The notes below the pieces were generated by a model, which was not told the origin of the DNA, ran no database searches, and was given only the letters and a program-made list of their open reading frames with translations. DNA of 64,000 nucleotides, taken from assembly GCF_044793635.1 (NCBI RefSeq), contig NZ_CP084992.1, positions 1,798,001-1,862,000 on the forward strand. The letters run 5' to 3'. Source of the DNA: Virgibacillus_F necropolis_A. Lineage in GTDB: Bacteria > Bacillota > Bacilli > Bacillales > Amphibacillaceae. A program made the translations under genes and the position numbers. The stretch's first letter is position 1. Each line of letters begins with the position of its first letter. Below, piece by piece: positions 8,118-16,146 of this stretch.

Positions 8118-8633
8118 TTATTTCGGCAGCACTTCTTTTAATTCATCTGTTGAATTGTTCCACATTTCCTCATTAAAGTCGACAAGAAAATCCTTCAACA
8201 ATTTTTTCGAATGCTCATCCATATGTTCGAGCATAATTTTGCCTTTTAATGACTTGTCCATATGTGTCACATGTTCTGGCATTGACTTATATGCGCGTTT
8301 AATTTCGCGGTCTACACGAATTTCACTACCACAAACACCAGCATAATATGGACCAATTTCGCCTTTCTCAACGGTTACCCAGACAATCCAATACAATTTG
8401 CCATTCGGAACATCGTCTTTGTTAGGCAAAAATTTCACTCGACGCTCAACTTCACTACGAGCATGCATAGCGCCCATATCAACAAAGGCACGGTCTTCAT
8501 TCGGATCAATGATTACTGGGGACATATTTTCAAGACTTATCGCACCAACGCCATATCCACCATGCCCGTCAGTTGAATCATCTTTAAGTATCGTAAATGG
8601 ATTCGTATTCTTTTTCGGTTTATCTTCACTCAT
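8118..8633 (-). CDS. ywhD: YwhD family protein
   Basis: A soluble 171-residue protein with no signal peptide or membrane helix, of the YwhD family restricted to Bacillales. Its function is not known. It lies next to pbpG as in B. subtilis. The N-terminus is lysine/asparagine-rich, followed by a compact alpha/beta region (KLYWIVWVTV, GPYYAGVCGSEI) and a helical C-terminus. The ATG at 8633 is preceded by AAAAGGAGGG. It is transcribed towards pbpG and shares the bidirectional terminator at 7960-8012. Confidence 0.88.
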   Translation of the reverse strand: MSEDKPKKNTNPFTILKDDSTDGHGGYGVGAISLENMSPVIIDPNEDRAFVDMGAMHARSEVERRVKFLPNKDDVPNGKLYWIVWVTVEKGEIGPYYAGVCGSEIRVDREIKRAYKSMPEHVTHMDKSLKGKIMLEHMDEHSKKLLKDFLVDFNEEMWNNSTDELKEVLPK

Positions 8634-8716
8634 TTAAAGGACCCTCCTTTTAAAACTTTGCGTATATTGTAGCACAAGTGAATTTATCTTTTCACTTCAT
8701 ACACCCTGATTATTTT

Positions 8717-8745
8717 TTGACTAGTCAGTAAATTAATGGTATATT
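8717..8745 (+). promoter_or_regulatory. Sigma-A promoter of the lipoprotein gene
   Basis: TTGACT (8717-8722), a 17-bp spacer and TATATT (8740-8745) lie ~25 bp before the ATG at 8771. The -35 region overlaps the palindrome TGACTAGTCA (8718-8727), a possible operator. Confidence 0.65.
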
Positions 8746-8770
8746 ACTATTTAATTGGGGGGTGTAGTTC

Positions 8771-9319
8771 ATGAGGATAAAACTATTCGTTGTTTTTTTA
8801 CTGGCATTCATATTTGTTACCGGATGCACAGAATCAGATCCTAAACTCGACCCAAAAGAACAAGCCAAACAAGTAGCGACTGATTTTAAGGAGAAGCAAT
8901 ATAAGATTAAGTATGAGGAGATTGCTGACCTCGATCTTAGAGAAGCCTTAAGAATAATTGATGACAGAGTCAAACCACTGCTTACAAAACATGCATTTGA
9001 TACGAATACTATGGTAAATAATTTTCGGGAGACTGTTGATGTATCAATACTTACAAAAAGCAACCTTTCTCTAAAAAATATCGAATTTGAATTTAAGGAA
9101 AAAACAGATGATACGTATATTTTTGACTACAATGTCGAGGTATTTTTTGAAAAATACAATGATGATATCCTTACAGAGACAGAATCAATTACAGGTGAAG
9201 TAAAAGTTACAAATACAGAGGATGGATTTCTGGTAAGCAATAGTACCCAAACTCACTTTCCACTGAAACATATTGAAGCGATTCAGAAGAAATTTGGAGT
9301 GCCTGTTGGATATTACTAG
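8771..9319 (+). CDS. Putative lipoprotein of unknown function
   Basis: A 182-residue exported protein. A positively charged start, a hydrophobic stretch and the lipobox VTGC place the lipidated cysteine at residue 19, so the mature protein should be anchored to the outer face of the membrane. After a flexible TESDPKLDPKE linker it is a charged alpha/beta domain with no motif recognised here. It has its own promoter and a GGGGGGTG ribosome site. It is not part of the B. subtilis arrangement at this position and is therefore an accessory gene. It is followed by a hairpin repeat and a bidirectional terminator. Confidence 0.8.
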   Translation: MRIKLFVVFLLAFIFVTGCTESDPKLDPKEQAKQVATDFKEKQYKIKYEEIADLDLREALRIIDDRVKPLLTKHAFDTNTMVNNFRETVDVSILTKSNLSLKNIEFEFKEKTDDTYIFDYNVEVFFEKYNDDILTETESITGEVKVTNTEDGFLVSNSTQTHFPLKHIEAIQKKFGVPVGYY

Positions 9320-9336
9320 GTCTGATCTATGAACTA

Positions 9337-9454
9337 AGAAAAGCGCAAGCGCCTTGGTCAGCCCCGACAAGTTTAAGACGAATCTCTTAGTGATGATTTT
9401 TATCACAAAGAGATTTGACTTAAAATCTTGAGGGGCTAGGCGCTGGAGCTAGAC
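9337..9454 (+). repeat. Modular hairpin repeat (core type 1)
   Basis: The element begins AGAAAAGCGCAAGCGCC and ends GGCGCTGGAGCTAGAC, and folds into one long imperfect hairpin. Successive paired blocks are AGCGCC/GGCGCT, AGCCCC/GGGGCT, TTTAAG/CTTAAA and AATCTCTT/AAGAGATT, with GTGAT/ATCAC near the loop. It is almost identical to the copy at 47137-47253, and homology continues ~25 bp beyond it (AGATTAACGCCAAA). Confidence 0.85.
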
Positions 9455-9490
9455 AGATTAACGCCAAAATTTTATACTTTCTTACTGCCA

Positions 9491-9530
9491 AAAAAAGTCG
9501 CCCAGAATATTAAATCTAGGCGACTTTTTT
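9491..9530. terminator. Bidirectional terminator between lipoprotein gene and ywgA
   Basis: AAAAAAGTCGCC and GGCGACTTTTTT arms surround an AT-rich loop, with A- and T-runs on either side. It serves the convergent lipoprotein and ywgA transcripts. Confidence 0.85.
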
Positions 9531-9540
9531 AAGTTTCATT

Positions 9541-10038
9541 TTAATTTTTCTTCAATTGGTCAATAAACGCCCAAGCATCCTTTACTTCTTCTTCTGTGAA
9601 GTTTTGTTTAGGTTTAACGGTATGAATTTTTTCAACAACTTCTTCTTGTGAAAGGTCATCAAAATACAGCATAGTTGAAACAAGCTCCAGAAAGCGGGAA
9701 CTCCTCCCTCTCAATAGTCCAACTTGTTCCTCTATTTCAGGCATGTCTAAAGTAAATTGATTCAAAAACTCTCTTCCGTTATCGGTTATTGCATAATTAT
9801 ATTGATAATAATTGCTTTTATCCTCTTTAACTTCATTAATAAACCCTAGATTACAAAGCTCTTCGACTCTTAGAGTAAGTTCTTCCGAATATGGGCCATA
9901 AAAATGAAATTGATACTTTTCTTCAAATGGAACCTTGCATTTCTGTAAAATATAAATCATTTTTTGCAGTTTTTTTCGTCCAGATACTTCTTTTGTTACC
10001 TCGAAAAAGTGCATTAATTTGGCATGATTTGTTAACAT
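9541..10038 (-). CDS. ywgA: YwgA family protein
   Basis: A 165-residue soluble protein of the Bacillales YwgA family; function unknown. The N-terminal ~90 residues look like a winged-helix fold (GRKKLQKMIYILQK, GPYSEELTLRVEELCNLGFI), similar in pattern to the SocA/DUF4065-type antitoxin-like domain, although that link is only suggestive. The start ATG overlaps the ywfO stop by one base (TAATG), so the two are co-translated in a ywfO-ywgA operon as in B. subtilis. It ends at the bidirectional terminator at 9491-9530. Confidence 0.85.
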   Translation of the reverse strand: MLTNHAKLMHFFEVTKEVSGRKKLQKMIYILQKCKVPFEEKYQFHFYGPYSEELTLRVEELCNLGFINEVKEDKSNYYQYNYAITDNGREFLNQFTLDMPEIEEQVGLLRGRSSRFLELVSTMLYFDDLSQEEVVEKIHTVKPKQNFTEEEVKDAWAFIDQLKKN

Positions 10039-11348
10039 TATATATTCGCTCCTTGGATATTCAATAGCTCCATGATACGTTTTTTAGCGGCGCTATTTTG
10101 TTCGAGATTTTCTAATAAGTCTGCAGGAAAATACAGCTTGTGATCGGTTCGTTTTTTACCTGAAATTGATTCTACTATATCGGAGTGACGGGAAAGTTCT
10201 TTCAACTCATTGTTTGGCATTAGCAAATGAATTGGCAGGCGCTCCTCCTCTTCACCCGGTCTGTAAAAATCGTACGGCAAGTCTGACGACGAATCGACTT
10301 CAAGATAATATTCAGGATCGATATCCACTTCCTGAAACAATTTATATAACTCCATCCATTCATTCATCTGACTGTTGGGGTTAAACTCAATATACTTAAA
10401 CAGGCGACGATTCATAAATCGCTCACATAAATCCCGAAGAATGGCATCGTCTTCTTCCTGCCATAATTGGAAATAATAGGATACAACCGCTTCATCCAAT
10501 TTTAAATAATCCTTTAAGTCCACCTTCTCATGAAAAAAAGAAATAAAGTGAATCGGCTCGAGTTTAAAAGTATACTTTGATTCAAATAAATATTTCGCCC
10601 GGTGAAGAATTTTTGATAAAATTACTTCAGCACTGCGCGTAACAGGATGAAAATAAACCTGCCAGTACATTTGATAACGGCTCATGATATAGTCTTCTAC
10701 CGCATGCATTCCACTCGATTTAATAACAACCTGATCATCGATTGGTCGCATTACCCGTAGAATACGCTCCATGTCAAAGTGACCGTAGCTTACACCGGTA
10801 AAATAAGCATCTCGTTGCAGGTAGTCCATCCGATCGGCATCAATCTGACTGGAAATTAAGCTGACAACTAATTTATCTTCATATGTTTTTGCGATGACAT
10901 CTGCGACTTTTTGTGAAAAACCTTTAGATACGCGTTCTAAAATTTTATGTACATGTGTGTCACCAATAATAATTGCCTGAGTAAAATATTCATGGTCAAG
11001 CTTAAATACTTTTTCAAACGAATGCGAAAATGGCCCATGACCCAAGTCATGCAACAATGCTGCACAAAGGCAAAGTAACCGTTCATCGTTATTCCAATGC
11101 GGCTTGTCCTGAAAATTGTTAATGATTCGTCTTACAATTTCATAAACACCTAACGAATGATTAAACCGACTATGTTCAGCCCCATGAAACGTTAAATTCG
11201 TGGTGCCAAGCTGCTTGATACGGCGCAATCGCTGGAATTCAGGTGTTGCTATCAGATCCCATATCACCTGATCCTTCACATGAACATAGCGGTGAACCGG
11301 ATCTTTGAAAACTTTTTCCTCATATAATTGTTCATCTTTATACGCCAT
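10038..11348 (-). CDS. ywfO: HD-domain phosphohydrolase YwfO
   Basis: A 436-residue HD-superfamily metal-dependent phosphohydrolase related to dNTP triphosphohydrolases (dGTPase/SAMHD1-like). The metal-binding residues are visible: HSLGVYE near residue 65, HDLGHGPFSHSFE with the HD pair near residue 100, and a downstream Asp in QIDADRMDYL. The product of the reaction (nucleoside plus triphosphate) is inferred from the family, not from the sequence alone. It is co-transcribed with ywgA and divergent from lipL across an ~85-bp AT-rich gap. Confidence 0.88.
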   Translation of the reverse strand: MAYKDEQLYEEKVFKDPVHRYVHVKDQVIWDLIATPEFQRLRRIKQLGTTNLTFHGAEHSRFNHSLGVYEIVRRIINNFQDKPHWNNDERLLCLCAALLHDLGHGPFSHSFEKVFKLDHEYFTQAIIIGDTHVHKILERVSKGFSQKVADVIAKTYEDKLVVSLISSQIDADRMDYLQRDAYFTGVSYGHFDMERILRVMRPIDDQVVIKSSGMHAVEDYIMSRYQMYWQVYFHPVTRSAEVILSKILHRAKYLFESKYTFKLEPIHFISFFHEKVDLKDYLKLDEAVVSYYFQLWQEEDDAILRDLCERFMNRRLFKYIEFNPNSQMNEWMELYKLFQEVDIDPEYYLEVDSSSDLPYDFYRPGEEEERLPIHLLMPNNELKELSRHSDIVESISGKKRTDHKLYFPADLLENLEQNSAAKKRIMELLNIQGANI

Positions 11349-11434
11349 TTTTTCACAACCCGTTTCTATACGACAATTTTGTTATATTATATAATAGATA
11401 GCAAAAGTAAAAAAGACATAAAAGGGAGAAAATC

Positions 11435-12286
11435 ATGCAATCTTGGAAAGAAATCATACACCATCCGACATTCCGCTATATGGACCAATCGGATGAACAT
11501 AAATTTTATAATGAACCGATTAGTGCATTAACCTCTTTCGCCATCGATGATACGTTAGCACTTTCTGTCGGGGACGGGGAATCTGCTCCTACTATACGTT
11601 TATGGGTACATCCAAACACAGTTGTACTTGGAATTCCTGATGCAAGGTTGCCTTTTATTGAAGAAGGTGTTGGGCTTTTATCACATCGTGGGTACCATGC
11701 GGTTGTAAGGAACTCCGGGGGGCTAGCCGTCGCCCTTGACGAGGGGGTACTCAATATTTCCCTAGTTTTGCCTGACGTAAAAAATTTATCGATTAATACT
11801 TGCTATGAAGCTATGGTAAGTTTTGTTCAATTTATGCTTGCAGACCTTACGGATGAAATCGAGGCCTATGAAATTGTCGGGTCCTACTGTCCAGGAGATT
11901 ATGACCTAAGTATTGGCGGCAAAAAATTCGCAGGCATATCCCAGCGCAGAGTCAAAGAAGGCGCCGCAATTCAAATTTATTTGGATGTGGAAGGTCATGG
12001 CCAGGAACGTGCTGCATTAATTCGTGATTTTTATGAAATTGCGTTAAAGGGGACGGAAACAAATTTCTCATTTCCTGATGTGGTGCCGGAAACGATGGCG
12101 TCTTTGTCAGAATTATTGCCAAGAAAAATTACAATGGATGAGATGAAACAGCGCGTGTACGGAGCTTTGGAGGAACTGAGCGAAAATATTGTCACTGCTG
12201 AATTTTCCTCGGGAGAACGGGAGAACTTCGTGAAAAGATTAGAGCAGATGAAAAAACGGAATGAGAAGATTGCGGATATGCAGTGA
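11435..12286 (+). CDS. lipL: Octanoyl-[GcvH]:protein N-octanoyltransferase
   Basis: A 283-residue amidotransferase of the biotin/lipoate-ligase fold that moves octanoyl or lipoyl groups from the glycine cleavage protein GcvH to E2 subunits of 2-oxoacid dehydrogenases. The signature GSYCPGDYDLSIGGKKFAG near residue 150 contains the nucleophilic cysteine and the lysine of the LipL (YwfL) family; RNSGGLAV is the conserved substrate loop. Start ATG has AAAAGGGAG upstream. The position between ywfO and pta matches B. subtilis ywfL. A terminator shared with pta follows. Confidence 0.93.
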   Translation: MQSWKEIIHHPTFRYMDQSDEHKFYNEPISALTSFAIDDTLALSVGDGESAPTIRLWVHPNTVVLGIPDARLPFIEEGVGLLSHRGYHAVVRNSGGLAVALDEGVLNISLVLPDVKNLSINTCYEAMVSFVQFMLADLTDEIEAYEIVGSYCPGDYDLSIGGKKFAGISQRRVKEGAAIQIYLDVEGHGQERAALIRDFYEIALKGTETNFSFPDVVPETMASLSELLPRKITMDEMKQRVYGALEELSENIVTAEFSSGERENFVKRLEQMKKRNEKIADMQ

Positions 12287-12334
12287 AGTATCGATTTTAT
12301 AGGCTAGGCTGTGCCAGCTGGGTTCGCAAATTTA

Positions 12335-12368
12335 AAAAGCTTGCAGGGCCGATTCCCGCAAGCTTTTC
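12335..12368. terminator. Bidirectional terminator between lipL and pta
   Basis: Arms AAAAGCTTGCAGGG and CCCGCAAGCTTTT pair around a short loop. The A-run on the left and T-run on the right suit both convergent genes. Confidence 0.85.
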
Positions 12369-12373
12369 ACTCA

Positions 12374-13345
12374 TTATTTTGACTGAACTGCCGTGATTAA
12401 TGCCAAGTTATAGACATCATCGGAGCTGCACCCGCGTGATAGATCATTGACGGGTTGATTTAGACCTTGTAACACCGGGCCGACTGCTTCAAATTCGCCA
12501 AGTCGCTGTGCTATTTTGTAGCCAATATTGCCAGCCTCCAGACTTGGGAAAATAAAGACATTCGCATCTCCTTTTAGCGGTGAATCTGGAGCCTTTTTCT
12601 CGGCAACGCTTGGTACAAAAGCAGCATCGAATTGAAATTCACCATCTATTAAAAGCGCAGGGCTTTTTTCCTTAGCAAGTTTCAGCGCTTCTGCAACCCG
12701 CTCTGTTTCATCTGATTTAGCCGATCCTTTTGTTGAAAAGCTTAGCATTGCCACGCGTGGATCTACCCCAAACAATCCAGCAGTTACAGCACTTTCCACT
12801 GCGATTTCTGCAAGATCCTGACTATCTGGTGCAATGTTGATCGCACAGTCAGCAAACACATATTTTTCATCACCGCGAACCATGATAAATACGCCAGAAG
12901 TTTTTTTAATTCCTTCTTTTGTTTTAATAATCTGCAGTGCTGGACGAACTGTTTCCGCGGTAGAATGGGTTGCCCCACTTACTAGTCCATCTGCTTGATT
13001 CATATACACAAGCATCGTCCCGAAATAATTTTCATCCAGCAAAATTTGTCGAGCATCCTCGGATGTTACCTTACCTTTCCGACGTTCAACAAACGTTTCG
13101 ACCATTAATTCAAATTCCTCGAATTCACTCGGATCCATGATTTTACATGATGAAACGTCAACGCCAATTTCTTCAGCACGTTGCTTAATTTTACTTTTTT
13201 CGCCAATTAAAATTGGTGTCAAAATGCCTGCTGCTCCTAGTTGGCTTGTTGCTGTTAAAATTCGTTCGTCCGTTCCTTCTGGAAAAACAATAAATCTATT
13301 TGAACCTTCCAATTTTGCTTTTAATTCGTCAAAAAAATCACTCAT
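12374..13345 (-). CDS. pta: Phosphate acetyltransferase
   Basis: Converts acetyl-CoA and phosphate to acetyl phosphate and CoA, the first step of overflow acetate metabolism. The protein is 323 residues, the short class found in Bacillus. The family pattern is visible in the N-terminal RFIVFPEGTDERIL, the loop GLVSGATHSTAETVRPALQI and the C-terminal VFIFPSLEAGNIGYKI. The frame is open upstream to 13396, but GGAGGTG just before the ATG at 13345 fixes the start. It is convergent with lipL and divergent from hemQ. Confidence 0.95.
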   Translation of the reverse strand: MSDFFDELKAKLEGSNRFIVFPEGTDERILTATSQLGAAGILTPILIGEKSKIKQRAEEIGVDVSSCKIMDPSEFEEFELMVETFVERRKGKVTSEDARQILLDENYFGTMLVYMNQADGLVSGATHSTAETVRPALQIIKTKEGIKKTSGVFIMVRGDEKYVFADCAINIAPDSQDLAEIAVESAVTAGLFGVDPRVAMLSFSTKGSAKSDETERVAEALKLAKEKSPALLIDGEFQFDAAFVPSVAEKKAPDSPLKGDANVFIFPSLEAGNIGYKIAQRLGEFEAVGPVLQGLNQPVNDLSRGCSSDDVYNLALITAVQSK

Positions 13346-13533
13346 GACCAAGCACCTCCACGTCCTATTTATTCCTACTATTATATGATAATGCAACTAT
13401 GGATACATGAAAAGCAACTCACTTATCTTTGAATTGCCTAATTCTAACCCTTTGTCCATGATTAATATTCCCTCAATATGGTATAGTAAATCCATAAGAT
13501 GATAATTTTTTACACATAAGGGAGCGATATATA

Positions 13534-14289
13534 ATGGCAGCAGCAGAAGCAGTAGAAACCATGGATGGCTGGTATTGCCTGCACGATTTACGTAGCATTG
13601 ATTGGGCGTCTTGGAAAATGGTTTCAAGCGAGGTGCGACAAGCAGCAATAGACGAATTACATACCCTTTTAGCAAAATGGGATGCTGTTGAAGAGGCTAA
13701 AGAAGGCAGTCATGTTGTATATACAGTTGTTGGTCAAAAGGCAGATATCATGATGATGATCCTGCGTCCAACAATGGATGAGTTAAACGAGGTGGAAACA
13801 GCATTTAACAAAACAAAGTTCGCTGATTTCCTGTTACCATCCTATTCATATGTATCAGTTGTCGAGCTTTCAAAATATTTCCCACAGAAAAAAGATGTGG
13901 ATCCTGAAACATTGCCAGAAACGCAAGCACGTTTAAAACCAATTTTACCGAAATGGGATTACATTTCATTTTACCCAATGAACAAGCGTCGTGCTGGCGA
14001 AGAAAACTGGTACTCTCTAGATTTTAAAAACCGTGCGAAGTTATTATATGAACACAGCAAAACTGGTCGTAGTTATGCTGGTCGTATCAAGCAAATCATT
14101 ACAGGCTCATTCGGATTTGATGATTGGGAATGGGGCGTAACTCTATTTGCACACGACGCAATAGAGCTAAAACGCATTGTATATGAAATGCGCTTTGACG
14201 AAGTTAGCGCCAAGTATGGTGAGTTCGGCGAATTTTTCGTTGGAAACCACCTACCAAATGAAAAAATTGCAGCATTTCTTCAAGTATAA
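13534..14289 (+). CDS. hemQ: Coproheme decarboxylase HemQ
   Basis: Last enzyme of the coproporphyrin-dependent heme pathway of Gram-positive bacteria. It oxidatively decarboxylates coproheme III to heme b with hydrogen peroxide. The 251-residue chlorite-dismutase-like fold keeps the catalytic Tyr147 and Lys151 (YPMNKR) and the proximal heme ligand His174 (LLYEHSK), equivalent to Tyr145, Lys149 and His172 of the Geobacillus enzyme. An AAGGGAGCG site precedes the ATG. The pta-hemQ-cwlJ order follows the pta-ywfI region of B. subtilis. A strong terminator follows immediately. Confidence 0.95.
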   Translation: MAAAEAVETMDGWYCLHDLRSIDWASWKMVSSEVRQAAIDELHTLLAKWDAVEEAKEGSHVVYTVVGQKADIMMMILRPTMDELNEVETAFNKTKFADFLLPSYSYVSVVELSKYFPQKKDVDPETLPETQARLKPILPKWDYISFYPMNKRRAGEENWYSLDFKNRAKLLYEHSKTGRSYAGRIKQIITGSFGFDDWEWGVTLFAHDAIELKRIVYEMRFDEVSAKYGEFGEFFVGNHLPNEKIAAFLQV

Positions 14290-14295
14290 TAGTAG

Positions 14296-14330
14296 ACGCA
14301 CCAGCATGATTCATGCTGGTGCGTTTTTTT
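14296..14330 (+). terminator. hemQ terminator
   Basis: A perfect hairpin, ACGCACCAGCATGA/TCATGCTGGTGCGT, is followed by seven T residues, starting 6 bp after the hemQ stop. Confidence 0.92.
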
Positions 14331-14390
14331 GTGTTTATAGACTTTATCACGACCGGGAACTGGGTGCTGGTTTTGAATCGATTTTGAATC

Positions 14391-14530
14391 GGCGGTTATA
14401 TTTTGATATTAGCCGATATATTTGGATAATGGCAGTTATATTTTTATATTGGCTGTTATATTTTAAAAACGGCTGATATATTTGTAGATTGGCGGAAATA
14501 GCTGTGAATCGGCGGATAAACTGTCTTTCT
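14391..14530. repeat. Tandem array of seven 20-bp units
   Basis: Seven exact 20-bp units begin GGC(G/A/T)G or AGCCG and usually contain TATATTT, with a variable second half. The last two units have lost the TATATTT core but keep the GGCGG start and the spacing. The array lies 60 bp after the hemQ terminator, so it is not in the hemQ transcript. No coding frame is supported. Confidence 0.85.
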
Positions 14531-14563
14531 TCTAATGGTTTTATTATGCATTCACAGTTCTCT

Positions 14564-14688
14564 CTGCTAACCACGGCTCCTAGAAGCTGCCGTCATAAGC
14601 AATGAACACTCCGAGCACTAAGATGGTGTGCTCTACGGTCCCTTGCTTACGCATTTCACCGCTGAGCAAGCCCGCTACGCTTTTCTCT
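14564..14688 (-). repeat. Modular hairpin repeat (core type 3), reverse orientation
   Basis: Read on the minus strand this begins GAAAAGCGTAGCGGGCTTGC and contains AGCGGTGAAATGCGTAAGCAAG, a core shared with the repeat at 62166-62286. It forms a long hairpin with GCGTAAGCAA pairing to TTGCTTATG-type sequence. Its far end, CTAGGAGCCG, resembles the end of the adjacent repeat. Confidence 0.75.
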
Positions 14689-14689
14689 T

Positions 14690-14813
14690 TGTCTAGCTGC
14701 GGCTCCTAGCGACTAGCAGATAGTTGGTCCTGTTGAACGTACGGAAAGACCACCGTACTTTTCACATGCCCATCTATCTGTACGTCGCTGAACAGTCGCC
14801 TCCGCTTTTCTCT
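14690..14813 (-). repeat. Modular hairpin repeat (core type 4), reverse orientation
   Basis: On the minus strand this runs from GAAAAGCGGAGGCGACTG to GCCGCAGCTAGACA, with paired blocks GGCGACT/AGTCGC and ACAGATAG/CTATCTG and a GTACGG/CCGTAC inner stem. It lies in tandem with the repeat at 14564-14688, so two different cores with similar outer ends sit side by side just before cwlJ. Confidence 0.75.
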
Positions 14814-14890
14814 TCTGTCACACTGCCTAGGTTCTAACATAGAATATCCTGCATATAAATAAATTAGTATTTGGAAAAGAGGTGGCCCTA

Positions 14891-15313
14891 ATGCCGAGAA
14901 TTAACCCTACTGAAAAGGGTGTGGCACTTCTTGCGAGATTAATGCGTGCCGAGGCTGAGGGTGATGGAAAGTTAGGAATGCTGATGGTTGGCAATGTTGG
15001 GGTAAATCGAGTCGTTTCAAACTGTTTAGATTTCACCCAATTGAGAACAGTTCGGGATATGGTATTCCAAAGTCCAGGTGGTTTTGAAGCTACGATTCAC
15101 GGATACTTTTATCAACGTGCGCGAGAAAAGGATAAAAGTCTTGCACGAAAGACAATAAAAGGTGGCCGTTACCATCCTGCTTCGTATGCACTTTGGTTTT
15201 TTGCGCCTCAAGGGAATTGCCCTGCACAGTGGTATGGCCAAAGGCTTGTTGGGCGCTATAAATCACATTGTTTTTTTGCGCCGGACTCATCAGAATGTCC
15301 GAGAGTTTACTAA
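14891..15313 (+). CDS. cwlJ: Spore cortex-lytic hydrolase CwlJ
   Basis: A 140-residue cell wall hydrolase of the SleB/CwlJ fold that degrades muramic-delta-lactam-containing cortex during germination. The catalytic Glu is in RAEAEGDG near residue 21, and the family GNVGVNRV and SYALWFFAP patterns are present. Like other CwlJ proteins it has no signal peptide, consistent with placement in the coat by the mother cell. The ATG at 14891 is chosen over a GTG at 14882 because AAGAGGTGG overlaps that GTG and is well spaced for the ATG. It forms an operon with gerQ, which is needed for CwlJ assembly. CATATAAAT before the gene resembles a sigma-E -10 box, but no firm -35 was seen. Confidence 0.93.
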   Translation: MPRINPTEKGVALLARLMRAEAEGDGKLGMLMVGNVGVNRVVSNCLDFTQLRTVRDMVFQSPGGFEATIHGYFYQRAREKDKSLARKTIKGGRYHPASYALWFFAPQGNCPAQWYGQRLVGRYKSHCFFAPDSSECPRVY

Positions 15314-15341
15314 TTTCAATTAATTACCAGGAGGTTTTTTT

Positions 15342-15746
15342 ATGAATGAAAATGAAAATCAATATCCGTACTATTACTACCCACAAGCATCTCCAGCATA
15401 CTATCCAGGATACGATTATCGTCAAATGCAAATGATGCCCCAGCAACAACAACAGCAACCACCGCAACCGCAACAAGATCAAACAATGCTTCCAGATATG
15501 GAACAATCCTACATTGAAAACATTTTGCGATTAAATATAGGTAAAGTAGCAACTGTTTATATGACTTTTGAAAACAATGCAAAATGGAATGCTAAGATTT
15601 TCAAAGGAGAAATTCTAGCGGCAGGAAGAGATCATATCATTTTAAAAGATTTGGAAACGGATAAAAGATACCTATTATTGATGTTATACTTGGACTACAT
15701 CACATTCGATGGGGAAATAAACTATACCTATCCATATGGACCTTAA
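15342..15746 (+). CDS. gerQ: Spore coat protein GerQ
   Basis: A 134-residue coat protein required for CwlJ localisation and function. The N-terminal third is low complexity, rich in Tyr, Pro and Gln, including a run of six Gln followed by Pro/Gln repeats. These are likely transglutaminase cross-linking targets, as known for B. subtilis GerQ (YwdL). The C-terminal ~80 residues form the conserved globular domain (NIGKVATVYMTFENN, YLDYITFDGEINYTYPYGP). It has a consensus CAGGAGG ribosome site and lies 28 bp after cwlJ. A long-loop terminator follows. Confidence 0.93.
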   Translation: MNENENQYPYYYYPQASPAYYPGYDYRQMQMMPQQQQQQPPQPQQDQTMLPDMEQSYIENILRLNIGKVATVYMTFENNAKWNAKIFKGEILAAGRDHIILKDLETDKRYLLLMLYLDYITFDGEINYTYPYGP

Positions 15747-15793
15747 TAATTTAATAACATTAAGGTAAGATACCTACTCCTAAACTATCAGTA

Positions 15794-15870
15794 AAGGATG
15801 ACCCATACGGAATCGATCCACGCATTGCACAGTGGGATCTTTATCCTTATATGTGTCATCCTTCTTTTAT
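15794..15870 (+). terminator. gerQ terminator with branched loop
   Basis: AAGGATGAC and GTCATCCTT arms, followed by CTTTTATTTT, enclose a ~50-nt loop that has its own stem (GATCCAC with GTGGGATC). The unusual branched shape is followed by the next small gene. Confidence 0.6.
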
Positions 15871-15894
15871 TTTAATCTCTATAGGGGGATCACA

Positions 15895-16146
15895 ATGAGA
15901 CATCCATATGAAAAGTTCGTACGATTAGAATTAATTATACTTATTTTAGCTGTACTAGTCGGGGTTCTCGTACTAATCAAAGGGTTTATCTTTTTAGCGA
16001 TTCTGTTAATCTACTTGATTGCATGTGGTTTATGCTGTGAAGCAATGATTGAATTTCATACACACAATCAAAATAAAGCTTTCAAACATTTTTTGCAGGC
16101 TTTATTACTTTTTGTATTTACAACCTATATCATATTCCACTTATAA
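15895..16146 (+). CDS. Small two-helix membrane protein
   Basis: An 83-residue hydrophobic protein with a first membrane segment pair around residues 13-50 (ELIILILAVLVGVLVLI, FIFLAILLIYLIAC) and a third hydrophobic stretch near the C-terminus. Between them lies a short hydrophilic loop containing His (EFHTHNQNK). The start ATG at 15895 has AGGGGG upstream; the open frame before it is not needed. It follows gerQ and converges on ywdK with a 6-bp tail overlap. Its function is not recognised. Confidence 0.7.
   Translation: MRHPYEKFVRLELIILILAVLVGVLVLIKGFIFLAILLIYLIACGLCCEAMIEFHTHNQNKAFKHFLQALLLFVFTTYIIFHL

Noticed and set aside
14830..14880. Sigma-E promoter for cwlJ
   Set aside because: A CATATAAAT -10-like box is present, but no matching -35 at 13-15 bp could be found.
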